Assembly (NCBI GenBank): GCA_945859605.1 | Contig: OX243822.1 | Span: 4,859,852 to 4,923,851, forward strand | Source: Lumbricus rubellus | Lineage: Eukaryota > Annelida > Clitellata > Crassiclitellata > Lumbricidae | Direction: 5' to 3' | DNA length: 64,000 bases | Shown here: one piece after another, positions 1 to 7,722 of the stretch | How positions within the stretch are numbered: position 1 is the stretch's first letter | Layout: each line of letters begins with the position of its first letter | Notes under the pieces: generated by a model | The model's database searches: none | Seen by the model: only the letters and a program-made list of their open reading frames with translations | Told to the model about the DNA's origin: nothing | Position numbers and translations under genes: made by a program

Positions 1-297
1 ACGAATGCCATGAGTCAGCCAAATAAACCAAACAAACCTAAATCGTCTAGAAGTGTAAAATATGCAAAGATAATAAAACCCATATGGGACGATTACATAA
101 AGTTAAGAGGTAAAACAGGAAGCGGAATAATTACCATTCCTTCGGATCCTAACGAATTAGTAAAACAACTTGAGTTACGATTGTATAGCTACAAAGCGGG
201 AAATACAGGTGTAAGAAATGAAATTGTAGGTATGACGGATGAGTTACTAAGACAAAGAGTGATAACCAAAGATGAATATAAAAAATTGACGATCTAA
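1..297 (+). CDS. Small unknown viral protein, possibly cut at the left edge
   Basis: The frame is open from base 1. The first ATG is at 10 and gives 95 residues, but three sense codons precede it, so the true start may lie outside the window. The N-terminus is rich in Lys, Asn and Pro. The rest is mixed charge, with an RLYSYKAGN stretch followed by a helical, Arg/Glu-rich C-terminal third. No catalytic motif is visible. It sits immediately upstream of the minor-capsid-like gene and probably shares its late expression. Function is not recognised. Similar short proteins next to capsid genes occur in related elements, which is a recollection and not something shown here. Confidence 0.6.
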   Translation, partial: TNAMSQPNKPNKPKSSRSVKYAKIIKPIWDDYIKLRGKTGSGIITIPSDPNELVKQLELRLYSYKAGNTGVRNEIVGMTDELLRQRVITKDEYKKLTI

Positions 298-338
298 TTT
301 AAAAATTGATGATCTAATTAAAAATTGATGATATAGAA
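282..338 (+). repeat. Short tandem repeat between first two viral genes
   Basis: Three copies of a roughly 20-base unit (AAAAATTGAYGATCTAATT) run from the last codons of the first gene to the base before the next start codon. The AT-rich array is also the only space for a promoter of the 339-692 gene. Confidence 0.75.
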
Positions 339-692
339 ATGCTGGTCCTTGCGAGAAGAAGTTATAAAAAAGTACACGTTGTCGGTGGAGCAGGAATATT
401 CGATTCCATTGCAGGATTTCTCAAGAGACTACTGACATCGAATGCAGCCAAACAAATTGCGAGCACAGCTGTCAAAGAGATTGGGGGTGTTGCTAAGGAT
501 AAGGCTATCGACGTTGGAAAACGATTACTCAATAAGATACTCCCACCAACCACCGTTCAACAGCCGATAACTCAGGAAACTAAAGTCATTCTAGCTAGAT
601 TACTCGGGTCGAATCCGCAAATGACGGGAGGAGCTATTAGAATTCAAGATCTAGTAAAACGCTTAAACGGAGGTGGTTTGAAAATGGCTTAA
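339..692 (+). CDS. Minor capsid / membrane-lytic-like protein (pVI-like)
   Basis: The protein has 117 residues. A short basic N-terminus (ARRSYKK) is followed by VVGGAG. Residues 20-68 form an amphipathic, Lys/Ala-rich helical region. The C-terminus contains two sites of the adenovirus protease type (M/I/L)-X-G-G|X: MTGG|A at 95-99 and LNGG|G at 109-113. A weaker site, VVGG|A, lies at 14-18. Adenovirus pVI has the same layout, with an amphipathic lytic helix and a C-terminal peptide freed by adenain. An adenain-like protease is encoded at 6141-6563. The role as a protease-processed minor capsid or membrane-disrupting protein is inferred from layout and motifs, not from clear homology. Confidence 0.6.
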   Translation: MLVLARRSYKKVHVVGGAGIFDSIAGFLKRLLTSNAAKQIASTAVKEIGGVAKDKAIDVGKRLLNKILPPTTVQQPITQETKVILARLLGSNPQMTGGAIRIQDLVKRLNGGGLKMA

Positions 693-699
693 ACATATT

Positions 700-731
700 T
701 TCTTATTTAAAAATATATGTATAATAAAATG
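700..731 (+). promoter_or_regulatory. AT-rich block abutting the capsid gene start
   Basis: An A/T-only stretch ends in ATAATAAAATG at 721-731. The same ending, TATAAAATG or a close variant, directly precedes the starts at 2468, 6141, 6583 and 7720. This favours the in-frame ATG at 729 over the one at 717 for the capsid gene. It resembles the late promoters of large DNA viruses that overlap the start codon; that role is inferred. Confidence 0.45.
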
Positions 732-2027
732 CAATCCGATATTCTAAGATTCACAGAGCAACCATTGATCGATGAAGGTATTGAGCGATACGAATGGCAC
801 GAGTACGAACCTGTAGCGAGAATTAACCTTAACAGTTCTGGTGAAATAAGAATAAATATTGAATTACAAGACTTATACAGTCACCCAGCAGAGTCATATC
901 TACAATTCGACGGAAGACTAATTAAAACCGATGACACCGCATACGTTAATGCTGATTTAGTCGCTCTTACGAATAATGGGCTTATGTATCTATTCAGTCA
1001 AATATCCTATCAGTTATCTAATCAAGAAATCGAAACGCTATTTCATCCGGGTCAAGCTACAACGATGCTCGGTTTACTTACGTATCCAAACGATTTTCAG
1101 CTGACTCAAGGCTTAAATCAGCTGTGGTATAAAGACACTGGAGCGACTGCTGTTATTGCGGACAACCCCGGATTTGCCACTAGACAAGGCTTTCTCATTC
1201 GCAAGCCAAACACTAAAGGAATGTTCAGCTTTATTGTTCCGTTGAAGCATATTTTCGGGTTTTGCGATGATTACGACAAGATTATTTACGGCTTTAAACA
1301 GACGCTGACTTTAGTTCGTAAAGCTGACGATGATGCCATATTCCGAGATAACGCTGCAGCTGCTGGAAAAGTTGCGATAAACAAGATTTCATGGTTTATT
1401 CCACACGTCATTCCTTCTGATATGGAACGAATGCAGTTGTATAAGACGATTGAATCGAAATTAACGTTGCCAGTTGCGTATAGAGCTCGTCAATGCGATA
1501 CGATAACAGCTCCTCAGTCGACAAGTTTCAGTTGGAGATTAAGCGTTAAAACTTCACCGGAGAAACCTAGATATATCATCGTAGGATTTCAAACGGACCG
1601 TAGCGGTAATCAGGAAAGTAATCCGTCGCTTTTTAATCACTGCGATCTCAAGAACATTTATGTGATGATGAACCAGGAAAGATATCCAGCTGTCGACCAT
1701 AACCTGTCGTTTCCTAATCAACAATTCTCCAGAGCGTACAGAGACGCGTCCTCCTTTAGTCAAAAATTCTATGGTATGGATAAGTTGATTACGCAAGGAA
1801 ATATAACACCTGTAGATTATAAAGAATTATACCCGTTGTTCGTGTTCGATGTAAGCAAACAATCCGAGCGTTTGAAATCTTCAGTCGTTGATATTCAGAT
1901 TAAGGCTCTTTTCAATGCAGCAGTGCCAGCCGACACCGAAGCGTATGCTGTCGTAATTTCAGATAGGTTGCTGCAGTTCCAATCGGATGGGCAGAAAATG
2001 AGTGTAGTGTATGGAAAATTGATTTAA
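717..2027 (+). CDS. Probable major capsid protein (double jelly-roll type)
   Basis: The product is 436 residues from the ATG at 717, or 432 from the ATG at 729, which fits the conserved upstream motif better. The protein is beta-rich with few charged runs and no signal peptide. Its general pattern matches the family of virion proteins encoded by Polinton-like insertions in invertebrate genomes: an early EYEPVARINL-like strand, a central SQEIETLFHPGQ-like region, and a C-terminal YPLFVFDVS followed by a final beta strand. Size and position between a minor-capsid-like gene and the polymerase fit a double jelly-roll major capsid protein. The assignment rests on recalled family resemblance and would be settled by structure prediction. 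No break is seen. Confidence 0.7.
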   Translation: MYNKMQSDILRFTEQPLIDEGIERYEWHEYEPVARINLNSSGEIRINIELQDLYSHPAESYLQFDGRLIKTDDTAYVNADLVALTNNGLMYLFSQISYQLSNQEIETLFHPGQATTMLGLLTYPNDFQLTQGLNQLWYKDTGATAVIADNPGFATRQGFLIRKPNTKGMFSFIVPLKHIFGFCDDYDKIIYGFKQTLTLVRKADDDAIFRDNAAAAGKVAINKISWFIPHVIPSDMERMQLYKTIESKLTLPVAYRARQCDTITAPQSTSFSWRLSVKTSPEKPRYIIVGFQTDRSGNQESNPSLFNHCDLKNIYVMMNQERYPAVDHNLSFPNQQFSRAYRDASSFSQKFYGMDKLITQGNITPVDYKELYPLFVFDVSKQSERLKSSVVDIQIKALFNAAVPADTEAYAVVISDRLLQFQSDGQKMSVVYGKLI

Positions 2028-2043
2028 AGAATACTTATATATT

Positions 2044-2373
2044 ATGAAGCTACCAGAGCTTAGAATGTTGGCCAAGCATAACAATGTTACAGGCACTTCA
2101 CATCTCAACAAACCTCAAATGATAGCTGTATTGATTGAAAAGAATATTCTCCCGACAGACTACAAGTCTGTGTCATATCGACATGACACGCTGGGTAGTA
2201 TCAGGAAACAACCGAGAAGAGTAGATATTATAGATCGAGAGACTGGCGTTGTTACCTCGTATCCATCGATGTATAAAGCTGCTAAGGCGTATGGTCAGAG
2301 TGCTGGCATAATAGCTTATCATAACGGAAATGTCTGGAGAGATAGATACGAAATTAAAGTGTTCGAGAGATAG
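2044..2373 (+). CDS. SAP-like plus NUMOD-like DNA-binding protein
   Basis: The protein has 109 residues. Residues 1-35 (LPELRMLAKHNNV, then KPQMIAVLIEKN) look like a SAP or Rho-N type helix-extended-loop-helix that binds DNA. Residues 60-108 (VDIIDRETGVV, YPSMYKAAKAYGQS, IAYHNGN, YEIKVFE) follow the NUMOD1 pattern of a short beta strand and a helix-turn-helix, seen as a DNA-binding module next to homing endonucleases. No nuclease catalytic motif is present. It starts 16 bases after the capsid stop. A role in genome organisation, packaging or transcription is inferred. The pairing of these two modules is unusual. Confidence 0.55.
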   Translation: MKLPELRMLAKHNNVTGTSHLNKPQMIAVLIEKNILPTDYKSVSYRHDTLGSIRKQPRRVDIIDRETGVVTSYPSMYKAAKAYGQSAGIIAYHNGNVWRDRYEIKVFER

Positions 2374-2440
2374 AAAGGAATGAAATTAAAGTGTATGAGA
2401 GATAGATACATGTATGAAATTGAAGTGTTCGAATATGGAT
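2349..2440 (+). repeat. Triplicated 3' end of the SAP/NUMOD gene
   Basis: The last codons of the gene (GAAATTAAAGTGTTCGAGAG) recur, slightly mutated, at about 2380 and 2413. Each copy could code a similar tail, so the stop-proximal sequence was tandemly duplicated into the gap before the polymerase gene. Confidence 0.75.
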
Positions 2441-2467
2441 ATTAATGTTTTTGCGTGGTAAGATAAA

Positions 2468-5400
2468 ATGGATTTAAAGAAAAGTAGTTTAAGAAACATG
2501 AACCATGTTGAACACTTGCTCGACTCGCCGGTTCCTAACATTAAGGTTCCTACGCTTACGCCTACACCTGGTAAATACAAACCAGTAGCGCCTAAGAGAA
2601 AATACAAAAATAGGGTTAGATCCAAATTAAATGATTTTGCGGATTGGCTACTTAGTTATGTGCCCGAACGAGACACTAAAGTCGTTAACGAAAAACTGGA
2701 ATCGTTGAAGTCAACTGTTTCCAGGATATTTGATAAAATTAAAATTCTAGAAACGGCGTCGGCTATTAAAGGATTCACGAAGCAGTATAGAATAGATGGA
2801 ATTAATGGAATGGATGCCTCGTCGTTTCTTAATTTCGTCAGACCGCAGGTAGTAAATCTGTTGTCGAACAATCGCCAGACAAAGACTAATTTAGTTCTTA
2901 CTTGTACTATGGAACGAGTAGATATGAAATCTGGAATAGTGACTTCTGAGGATATACCATTCGTTTCCAGGGCAGAAGTTATTTTAGAAGCTACCGACTT
3001 GAATGAAATATACAGCAGAAAAAAAGACAAAATCATGGAGTCTATTGCTAGTTTTCAGATGCAAGGAAGTAATTGGAGATTTAAAACTGTTGTAAAATTA
3101 GATATCAATACGGTAAAATATACCCCCTTAAGAGGTAGTTCTTACATTCCGCTTCCCAACTTTTTAGCTAATAAAAAGGCTATTATAAATATGAAAAACG
3201 ACGATGAAGAATGCTTCAAATGGTGTATCACTAGAGCTTTGAATCCGGTTGTGAAAAATCCGGAAAAAATAACGAAAGCTTTGACAGAACAATCGAAAAA
3301 ACTTAACTGGAGTGGTATTGAGTTTCCAGTTGCTGTTGATGCTAATGTGATAGGTAGGTTCGAGAGAAATAATAATATTAATGTTAATGTATTCGGTTAT
3401 GAAAAAGAAGTATACCCGCTTTATCTGTCTAAGTGTGAAAGTAGTATTGATCTTTTGCTTATATCTGATGGAGAAAAAAAACATTATTGCTGGATCAAGA
3501 ATTTTAACAGATTGATGAGATTTCGGACTAATTCGATGTATTATTGTAAAAGGTGTATGAATGGTTTCACAACGACAGGAGCGCTTAAAAACCATAATGA
3601 GTACTGCAAACTCCATAACGCACAAAAAATAGAAATGCCTCCACCAGGAACTATGCTAAGTTTTAAAAATTATAACAATTCTATGAGGGTTCCGTTTATA
3701 GTCTACGCAGATTTCGAGTCTTTTGTGAAGCCAATAGACACTTGTCAACCAAATCCAGAGTTGTCGTACACTAATAAATATCAAAAGCATACTCCTAGCT
3801 CCTTTTGTTACCACATAAAATGTGTCGACGATAGTGTATATTCTCAAGATCCTGTGACGTTTACGGCTGAAAGCGAAGATGATGATGTTGGTCAAATATT
3901 TGTAGATAAACTAGAAGAGAATATAAAACAAATATATAATCAATTCAAATTCCCTAAGAAGATGATATTTACAGAAGAGGACAAGAAGTGTTTTGATGGA
4001 GCTACTATATGCCATATCTGTGAAAAAACGTTGGGCGAAGACCGAGTGAGAGATCACTGTCATCTTAGCGGTAAATTTAGAGGGGCTGCTCATAACATTT
4101 GTAATTTAGACTATAAAATCCCCAAGTTTTTTCCTGTAGTGTTTCATAATCTTTCCGGGTACGATTGTCATCTGTTCATTAAGAAACTGAGAGGTAATAA
4201 TGGAGAGAAAATTAATTGCATTCCTAATAACGAGGAAAAGTATATATCTTTTAGCAGAGAGGTCGTTGTTGATAAGTTTGTAAATAAAGAGGGAAAAGAG
4301 ATTACCGTCAAGCGACAACTGCGTTTTATCGACAGTTTTAAATTTATGGCTTCTAGTCTTGATGCTTTATCGAGGAACCTAAGCAAAGACCAGTGTAAAA
4401 ATATTGGGAAACGATATACTGGAAAGAAGCTCGATCTTTTGCTAAGAAAAGGCATATATCCTTATGACTACGTCGATTCATTTACTATCTTTAATGAAAC
4501 CGAACTACCACCAAAATCCGCTTTCTATTCTAAGCTAAATGATTCGAATATTAGCGATGAAGACTACGAGCATGCAAAAACGGTATGGAAGGAATTTGGA
4601 TGCAAAACATTCAGAGAATATCACGATTTATACAACGTTTCGGATGTTCTGTTGCTTGCCGATGTTTTCGAAAACTTTAGAGATGTGTGTATGAAGAACT
4701 ATACGCTTGACCCTGCATGGTATTATACATCTCCTGGTTTAGCCTGGGATGCCGCTTTAAAATTGACAGGCGTGAAATTGGAGTTATTGAATGATTATGA
4801 TATGATTCTGATGCTTAGGCAAGGGATGAGAGGAGGAGTGAGCACAATATCAAATCGTTACGGGAAAGCGAATAATAAATATATGAGCGATTTCAATAGT
4901 AACGAAAATTCTACATTTATCACTTACCTGGATGCGAATAATCTATATGGATGGGCTATGATCAAACCTTTACCTACTCACGGGTTCAAATGGATGAACG
5001 AAGATGAATTAAAAAATTGGAGAAGTATTCCATGCATATTGGAAGTTGATTTGGAATACCCTAAAGAGTTACACGACCTGCATAACGATTTTCCGTTAGC
5101 TCCTGAAAGCATTGAGATTGACAAAGTCAAAAAGTTAATTCCAAACTTAAACGATAAAAAGAAGTATGTGCTACACTACGATAATCTGAAGCTGTACGAG
5201 AGCTTAGGTCTGAAAATAACAAAGGTGCATAGAGGTATACTATTCGAGGAAAGTGATTGGTTGAAAAAGTATATCGATTTAAATACAGCTCTTAGAACGA
5301 AAGCTACTAATGACTTTGAGAAAGACTTTTTCAAGTTAATGAATAACAGTGTCTTTGGAAAAACTTGTGAGAACATTGAAAATCGTGTTGATGTAGAGTT

Positions 5401-6124
5401 AGTGTGTCAAGAGGAGAGGGCTATTGAACTAGCCGCTAAACCTAATTATGAGAGATGTACTATTTTCGATGAAAATCTAATAGCCGTTCACATGAAAAAA
5501 ACTAAATTGTACTATAATAAACCTATATATCTTGGCATGTGTATATTAGACTTGAGCAAAACGTTGATGTATGAATTTCATTACAATTACATCAAGGATA
5601 AATACGGAAATAGAGCTAAATTATTATTTACCGATACAGATTCTTTGACATACGAAATTAAAACTGAAGACTTTTACTCAGATATCGCAGGCGATATTAA
5701 GACTCGATTCGACACGAGTGAATACCCGAGAGATCATCCATCTGGTATTGAGGTTGGAGTAAATAAAAAAGTTATTGGAATGTTCAAGGATGAAGCTAGT
5801 GGGAAACAGATAAAAGAATTTATTGGACTCAGAGCAAAGTTGTATTCTTATAAGATGGCTGCTGGAGATGAGCACAAGAAATGTAAAGGTATTAAGAAGA
5901 ATGTTGTCCAGAAAACTATTACTCACGAAGATTATAAAGACTGCTTATTTACTAAAAAAGAACAACAACGAACGATGAATGTTATTAGATCTTATCATCA
6001 TGATATTTATACAGAAGAAATTAATAAAGTTGCATTATCTGCAGATGACGATAAACGGGTAATAATGGAGGATGGAATTCATACTTTGGCATATGGTCAC
6101 TACTCGTTGAAAATTTTTAATTAA
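2468..6124 (+). CDS. polB: Protein-primed-type family B DNA polymerase with endonuclease VII-like module
   Basis: The protein has 1218 residues with every catalytic motif present. A C2HC zinc finger lies at C360, C363, H376, C380. Exo I is D415/E417. Next comes an endonuclease VII-like zinc module (C515, C518, DHCH at 529-532, H542, C545-N546). Exo II is FHNLSGYD, ending at D566, and Exo III is Y722-x3-D726. Polymerase motif A is D822 in LDANNLYG, motif B is K956 to G964 (KLMNNSVFG), and motif C is D1056-T-D1058-S. This is the organellar/viral DNA polymerase type B family used by Polintons and related viruses for protein-primed replication. The endonuclease VII-like block sits between Exo I and Exo II. 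The 400-residue N-terminal part has no assigned domain apart from the zinc finger. The enzyme looks active. Confidence 0.95.
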   Translation: MDLKKSSLRNMNHVEHLLDSPVPNIKVPTLTPTPGKYKPVAPKRKYKNRVRSKLNDFADWLLSYVPERDTKVVNEKLESLKSTVSRIFDKIKILETASAIKGFTKQYRIDGINGMDASSFLNFVRPQVVNLLSNNRQTKTNLVLTCTMERVDMKSGIVTSEDIPFVSRAEVILEATDLNEIYSRKKDKIMESIASFQMQGSNWRFKTVVKLDINTVKYTPLRGSSYIPLPNFLANKKAIINMKNDDEECFKWCITRALNPVVKNPEKITKALTEQSKKLNWSGIEFPVAVDANVIGRFERNNNINVNVFGYEKEVYPLYLSKCESSIDLLLISDGEKKHYCWIKNFNRLMRFRTNSMYYCKRCMNGFTTTGALKNHNEYCKLHNAQKIEMPPPGTMLSFKNYNNSMRVPFIVYADFESFVKPIDTCQPNPELSYTNKYQKHTPSSFCYHIKCVDDSVYSQDPVTFTAESEDDDVGQIFVDKLEENIKQIYNQFKFPKKMIFTEEDKKCFDGATICHICEKTLGEDRVRDHCHLSGKFRGAAHNICNLDYKIPKFFPVVFHNLSGYDCHLFIKKLRGNNGEKINCIPNNEEKYISFSREVVVDKFVNKEGKEITVKRQLRFIDSFKFMASSLDALSRNLSKDQCKNIGKRYTGKKLDLLLRKGIYPYDYVDSFTIFNETELPPKSAFYSKLNDSNISDEDYEHAKTVWKEFGCKTFREYHDLYNVSDVLLLADVFENFRDVCMKNYTLDPAWYYTSPGLAWDAALKLTGVKLELLNDYDMILMLRQGMRGGVSTISNRYGKANNKYMSDFNSNENSTFITYLDANNLYGWAMIKPLPTHGFKWMNEDELKNWRSIPCILEVDLEYPKELHDLHNDFPLAPESIEIDKVKKLIPNLNDKKKYVLHYDNLKLYESLGLKITKVHRGILFEESDWLKKYIDLNTALRTKATNDFEKDFFKLMNNSVFGKTCENIENRVDVELVCQEERAIELAAKPNYERCTIFDENLIAVHMKKTKLYYNKPIYLGMCILDLSKTLMYEFHYNYIKDKYGNRAKLLFTDTDSLTYEIKTEDFYSDIAGDIKTRFDTSEYPRDHPSGIEVGVNKKVIGMFKDEASGKQIKEFIGLRAKLYSYKMAAGDEHKKCKGIKKNVVQKTITHEDYKDCLFTKKEQQRTMNVIRSYHHDIYTEEINKVALSADDDKRVIMEDGIHTLAYGHYSLKIFN

Positions 6125-6140
6125 TGTTTATATTAAATAA

Positions 6141-6563
6141 ATGAGCGTCAAACAAATCGATGTTTGTGGAGTAGTGCTACCGAATATTGCTTTATCGAAT
6201 GTGGATCTAATCGAAGCGGCTAAGAAACTAAATATTCCGAATTTTAGAGGCGTTTTCGTGCGAGACGAGCTGCCGAATAAACCTAGACGGATTGAATGTG
6301 GAATATTGAATCTAGATGATTCTAAAGGAACCGGTCAGCATTGGTGCGCTTTCTTAAAGAACGGTAATGAGAAAATATATTTCGATAGTTACGGCCTTCC
6401 TCCCCCTCTGGAACTGATAAAGTATTTACGCCGTCCAGTGTTATATAACAGCGAGCGAATACAACCCGATAACGAAGTGTTTTGCGGCCATTTGTGTCTG
6501 TATGTGACGAAGATGGTGGGTGATGGAATGAATTTTCAAGAAGTTATAAACGGCTTGCATTAA
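6141..6563 (+). CDS. Adenain-type cysteine protease (C5-like)
   Basis: The protein has 140 residues, shorter than adenovirus protease (about 200). The catalytic layout is visible: His67 in TGQHWCAF, Asp82 in YFDSYG, Gln108, and Cys115 in FCGHLC. Gln108 is seven residues before Cys115, the same spacing as the oxyanion-hole Gln and catalytic Cys of adenain. It likely matures virion proteins at (M/I/L)-X-G-G|X sites; two such sites occur in the product of 339-692. It starts 16 bases after the polymerase stop, behind an AT-rich block. Proteases of this clan also include Ulp1-like SUMO proteases, but size and neighbours favour the viral type. Confidence 0.88.
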   Translation: MSVKQIDVCGVVLPNIALSNVDLIEAAKKLNIPNFRGVFVRDELPNKPRRIECGILNLDDSKGTGQHWCAFLKNGNEKIYFDSYGLPPPLELIKYLRRPVLYNSERIQPDNEVFCGHLCLYVTKMVGDGMNFQEVINGLH

Positions 6564-6585
6564 AAATTATTTTATATATAAAATG
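6562..6585 (+). promoter_or_regulatory. AT-rich start-abutting motif, fibre 1
   Basis: An A/T-only block ends TATATATAAAATG at the start codon. It is nearly identical to the block before fibre 2 (7697-7722). Candidate late promoter by analogy with start-overlapping late promoters of large DNA viruses. Confidence 0.45.
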
Positions 6586-7689
6586 CCTGTCGATAAATTT
6601 GGTCACACCGATTTTGGAGGAACATCACGAAGAGTAATCGCTGGAGGTGTAACTCTTAGTCAAATAAATGCTAATTTTCTTCGATGTGATGGAGCAAATC
6701 TGCCGACTGGAAATTTAAAAATGAATGGACATGTGATAAAAGGTCTCCCAGTAACGAATACTTCGACTGCCGGAATGGATGAAGCTTTAAGTAGGGGGCA
6801 AGCCATTGATTTGATAACGAATCACAATGATTCTCCGTCCAACGATAATCATTTGACGAATAAGAAATACGTTGATGCTTCGAAAGTGTCTAAGACTGGC
6901 GATACCATGACTGGCGACTTGTTCTTAAACGTTGGCTCCGATCGTCTGCGTTCAATGGGTTGTAAGGACTTGAGAGGAGAAAATAAAGAATTCTCTATTT
7001 TCTTAGGTAGTATACGAAATAAACTACAATGTTCGTTAAACAATCCTATTACATTACAATCGACGGATGGATTTCTATGCAAAATAGGCGCAGAAAATAT
7101 AATGAGAATCGGTAGAGCGTCTAACGATCGAAAAATCGACGTTTACCAAAATATCCTAATGAATAGTAATAATATCAACGATTTAAGCGATCCTCTTTCA
7201 GCTCAAGATGCCGCTACAAAGAATTACGTCGATAAATCTCTGAAAAAGTGTCGTGTTGGGTATATTCCTCCCTTGGAAGCTGATGTAAGTGTGACAGGAT
7301 TCGTTGTTAGTGCCAGTTCTTGTTTGGCCGGAAACAAAGCCTACTATGCTTTCACTAATCTCACTGACGATGTTAACGCAGCTTGGGTTTCGGAAGGTAT
7401 AACTGTTTGGTTACAAATTAAATGTCCTGAGCCAGTTAAAATTTGGAGAATTGCGTTGAAAACCGAATATGTATCTAGAATGTGGAGTTTATCCGCTAGC
7501 ATAGATGGAGTAGTGTTTACACCATTATACATATACCCTACTTCAACGAATTCACCGGGTTTTCCAACATATTTTGATATTACTAGCCCTATGGATGCGT
7601 ATCAATATTACAGAGTTACATTAACGGGAATGGAAGCTAATCGTATACGAAAGGTTCAGGTAATGCAATTATATGTATGCGATGACTAA
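6583..7689 (+). CDS. Fibre-like attachment protein 1, discoidin-like head
   Basis: The protein has 368 residues. The N-terminal stem (about 1-222) carries phage tail-fibre style repeats: GANLPTGNLKMNGHVIKGLP, KYVD, KTGDTMTGDL and ATKNYVD. It is shared with the next gene. The C-terminal head (about 224-368) is a beta-sandwich-like domain with VWLQIKCPEPVKIWRIAL and YYRVTLTG, resembling the F5/8 type C (discoidin, galactose-binding) fold. Such a head could bind surface glycans. It is placed last among virion genes, as fibres are in adenoviruses. The stem assignment is fairly secure. The head assignment is from pattern only, and no ligand can be deduced. Confidence 0.75.
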   Translation: MPVDKFGHTDFGGTSRRVIAGGVTLSQINANFLRCDGANLPTGNLKMNGHVIKGLPVTNTSTAGMDEALSRGQAIDLITNHNDSPSNDNHLTNKKYVDASKVSKTGDTMTGDLFLNVGSDRLRSMGCKDLRGENKEFSIFLGSIRNKLQCSLNNPITLQSTDGFLCKIGAENIMRIGRASNDRKIDVYQNILMNSNNINDLSDPLSAQDAATKNYVDKSLKKCRVGYIPPLEADVSVTGFVVSASSCLAGNKAYYAFTNLTDDVNAAWVSEGITVWLQIKCPEPVKIWRIALKTEYVSRMWSLSASIDGVVFTPLYIYPTSTNSPGFPTYFDITSPMDAYQYYRVTLTGMEANRIRKVQVMQLYVCDD

Positions 7690-7696
7690 TCTGCAT

Positions 7697-7722
7697 TAAA
7701 AATTATTATTATATATAAAATG
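7697..7722 (+). promoter_or_regulatory. AT-rich start-abutting motif, fibre 2
   Basis: This copies the block before fibre 1. It includes the TGCATTAA that ends the protease gene, so the tandem duplication that made fibre 2 carried the promoter and the last protease bases with it. Confidence 0.5.
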
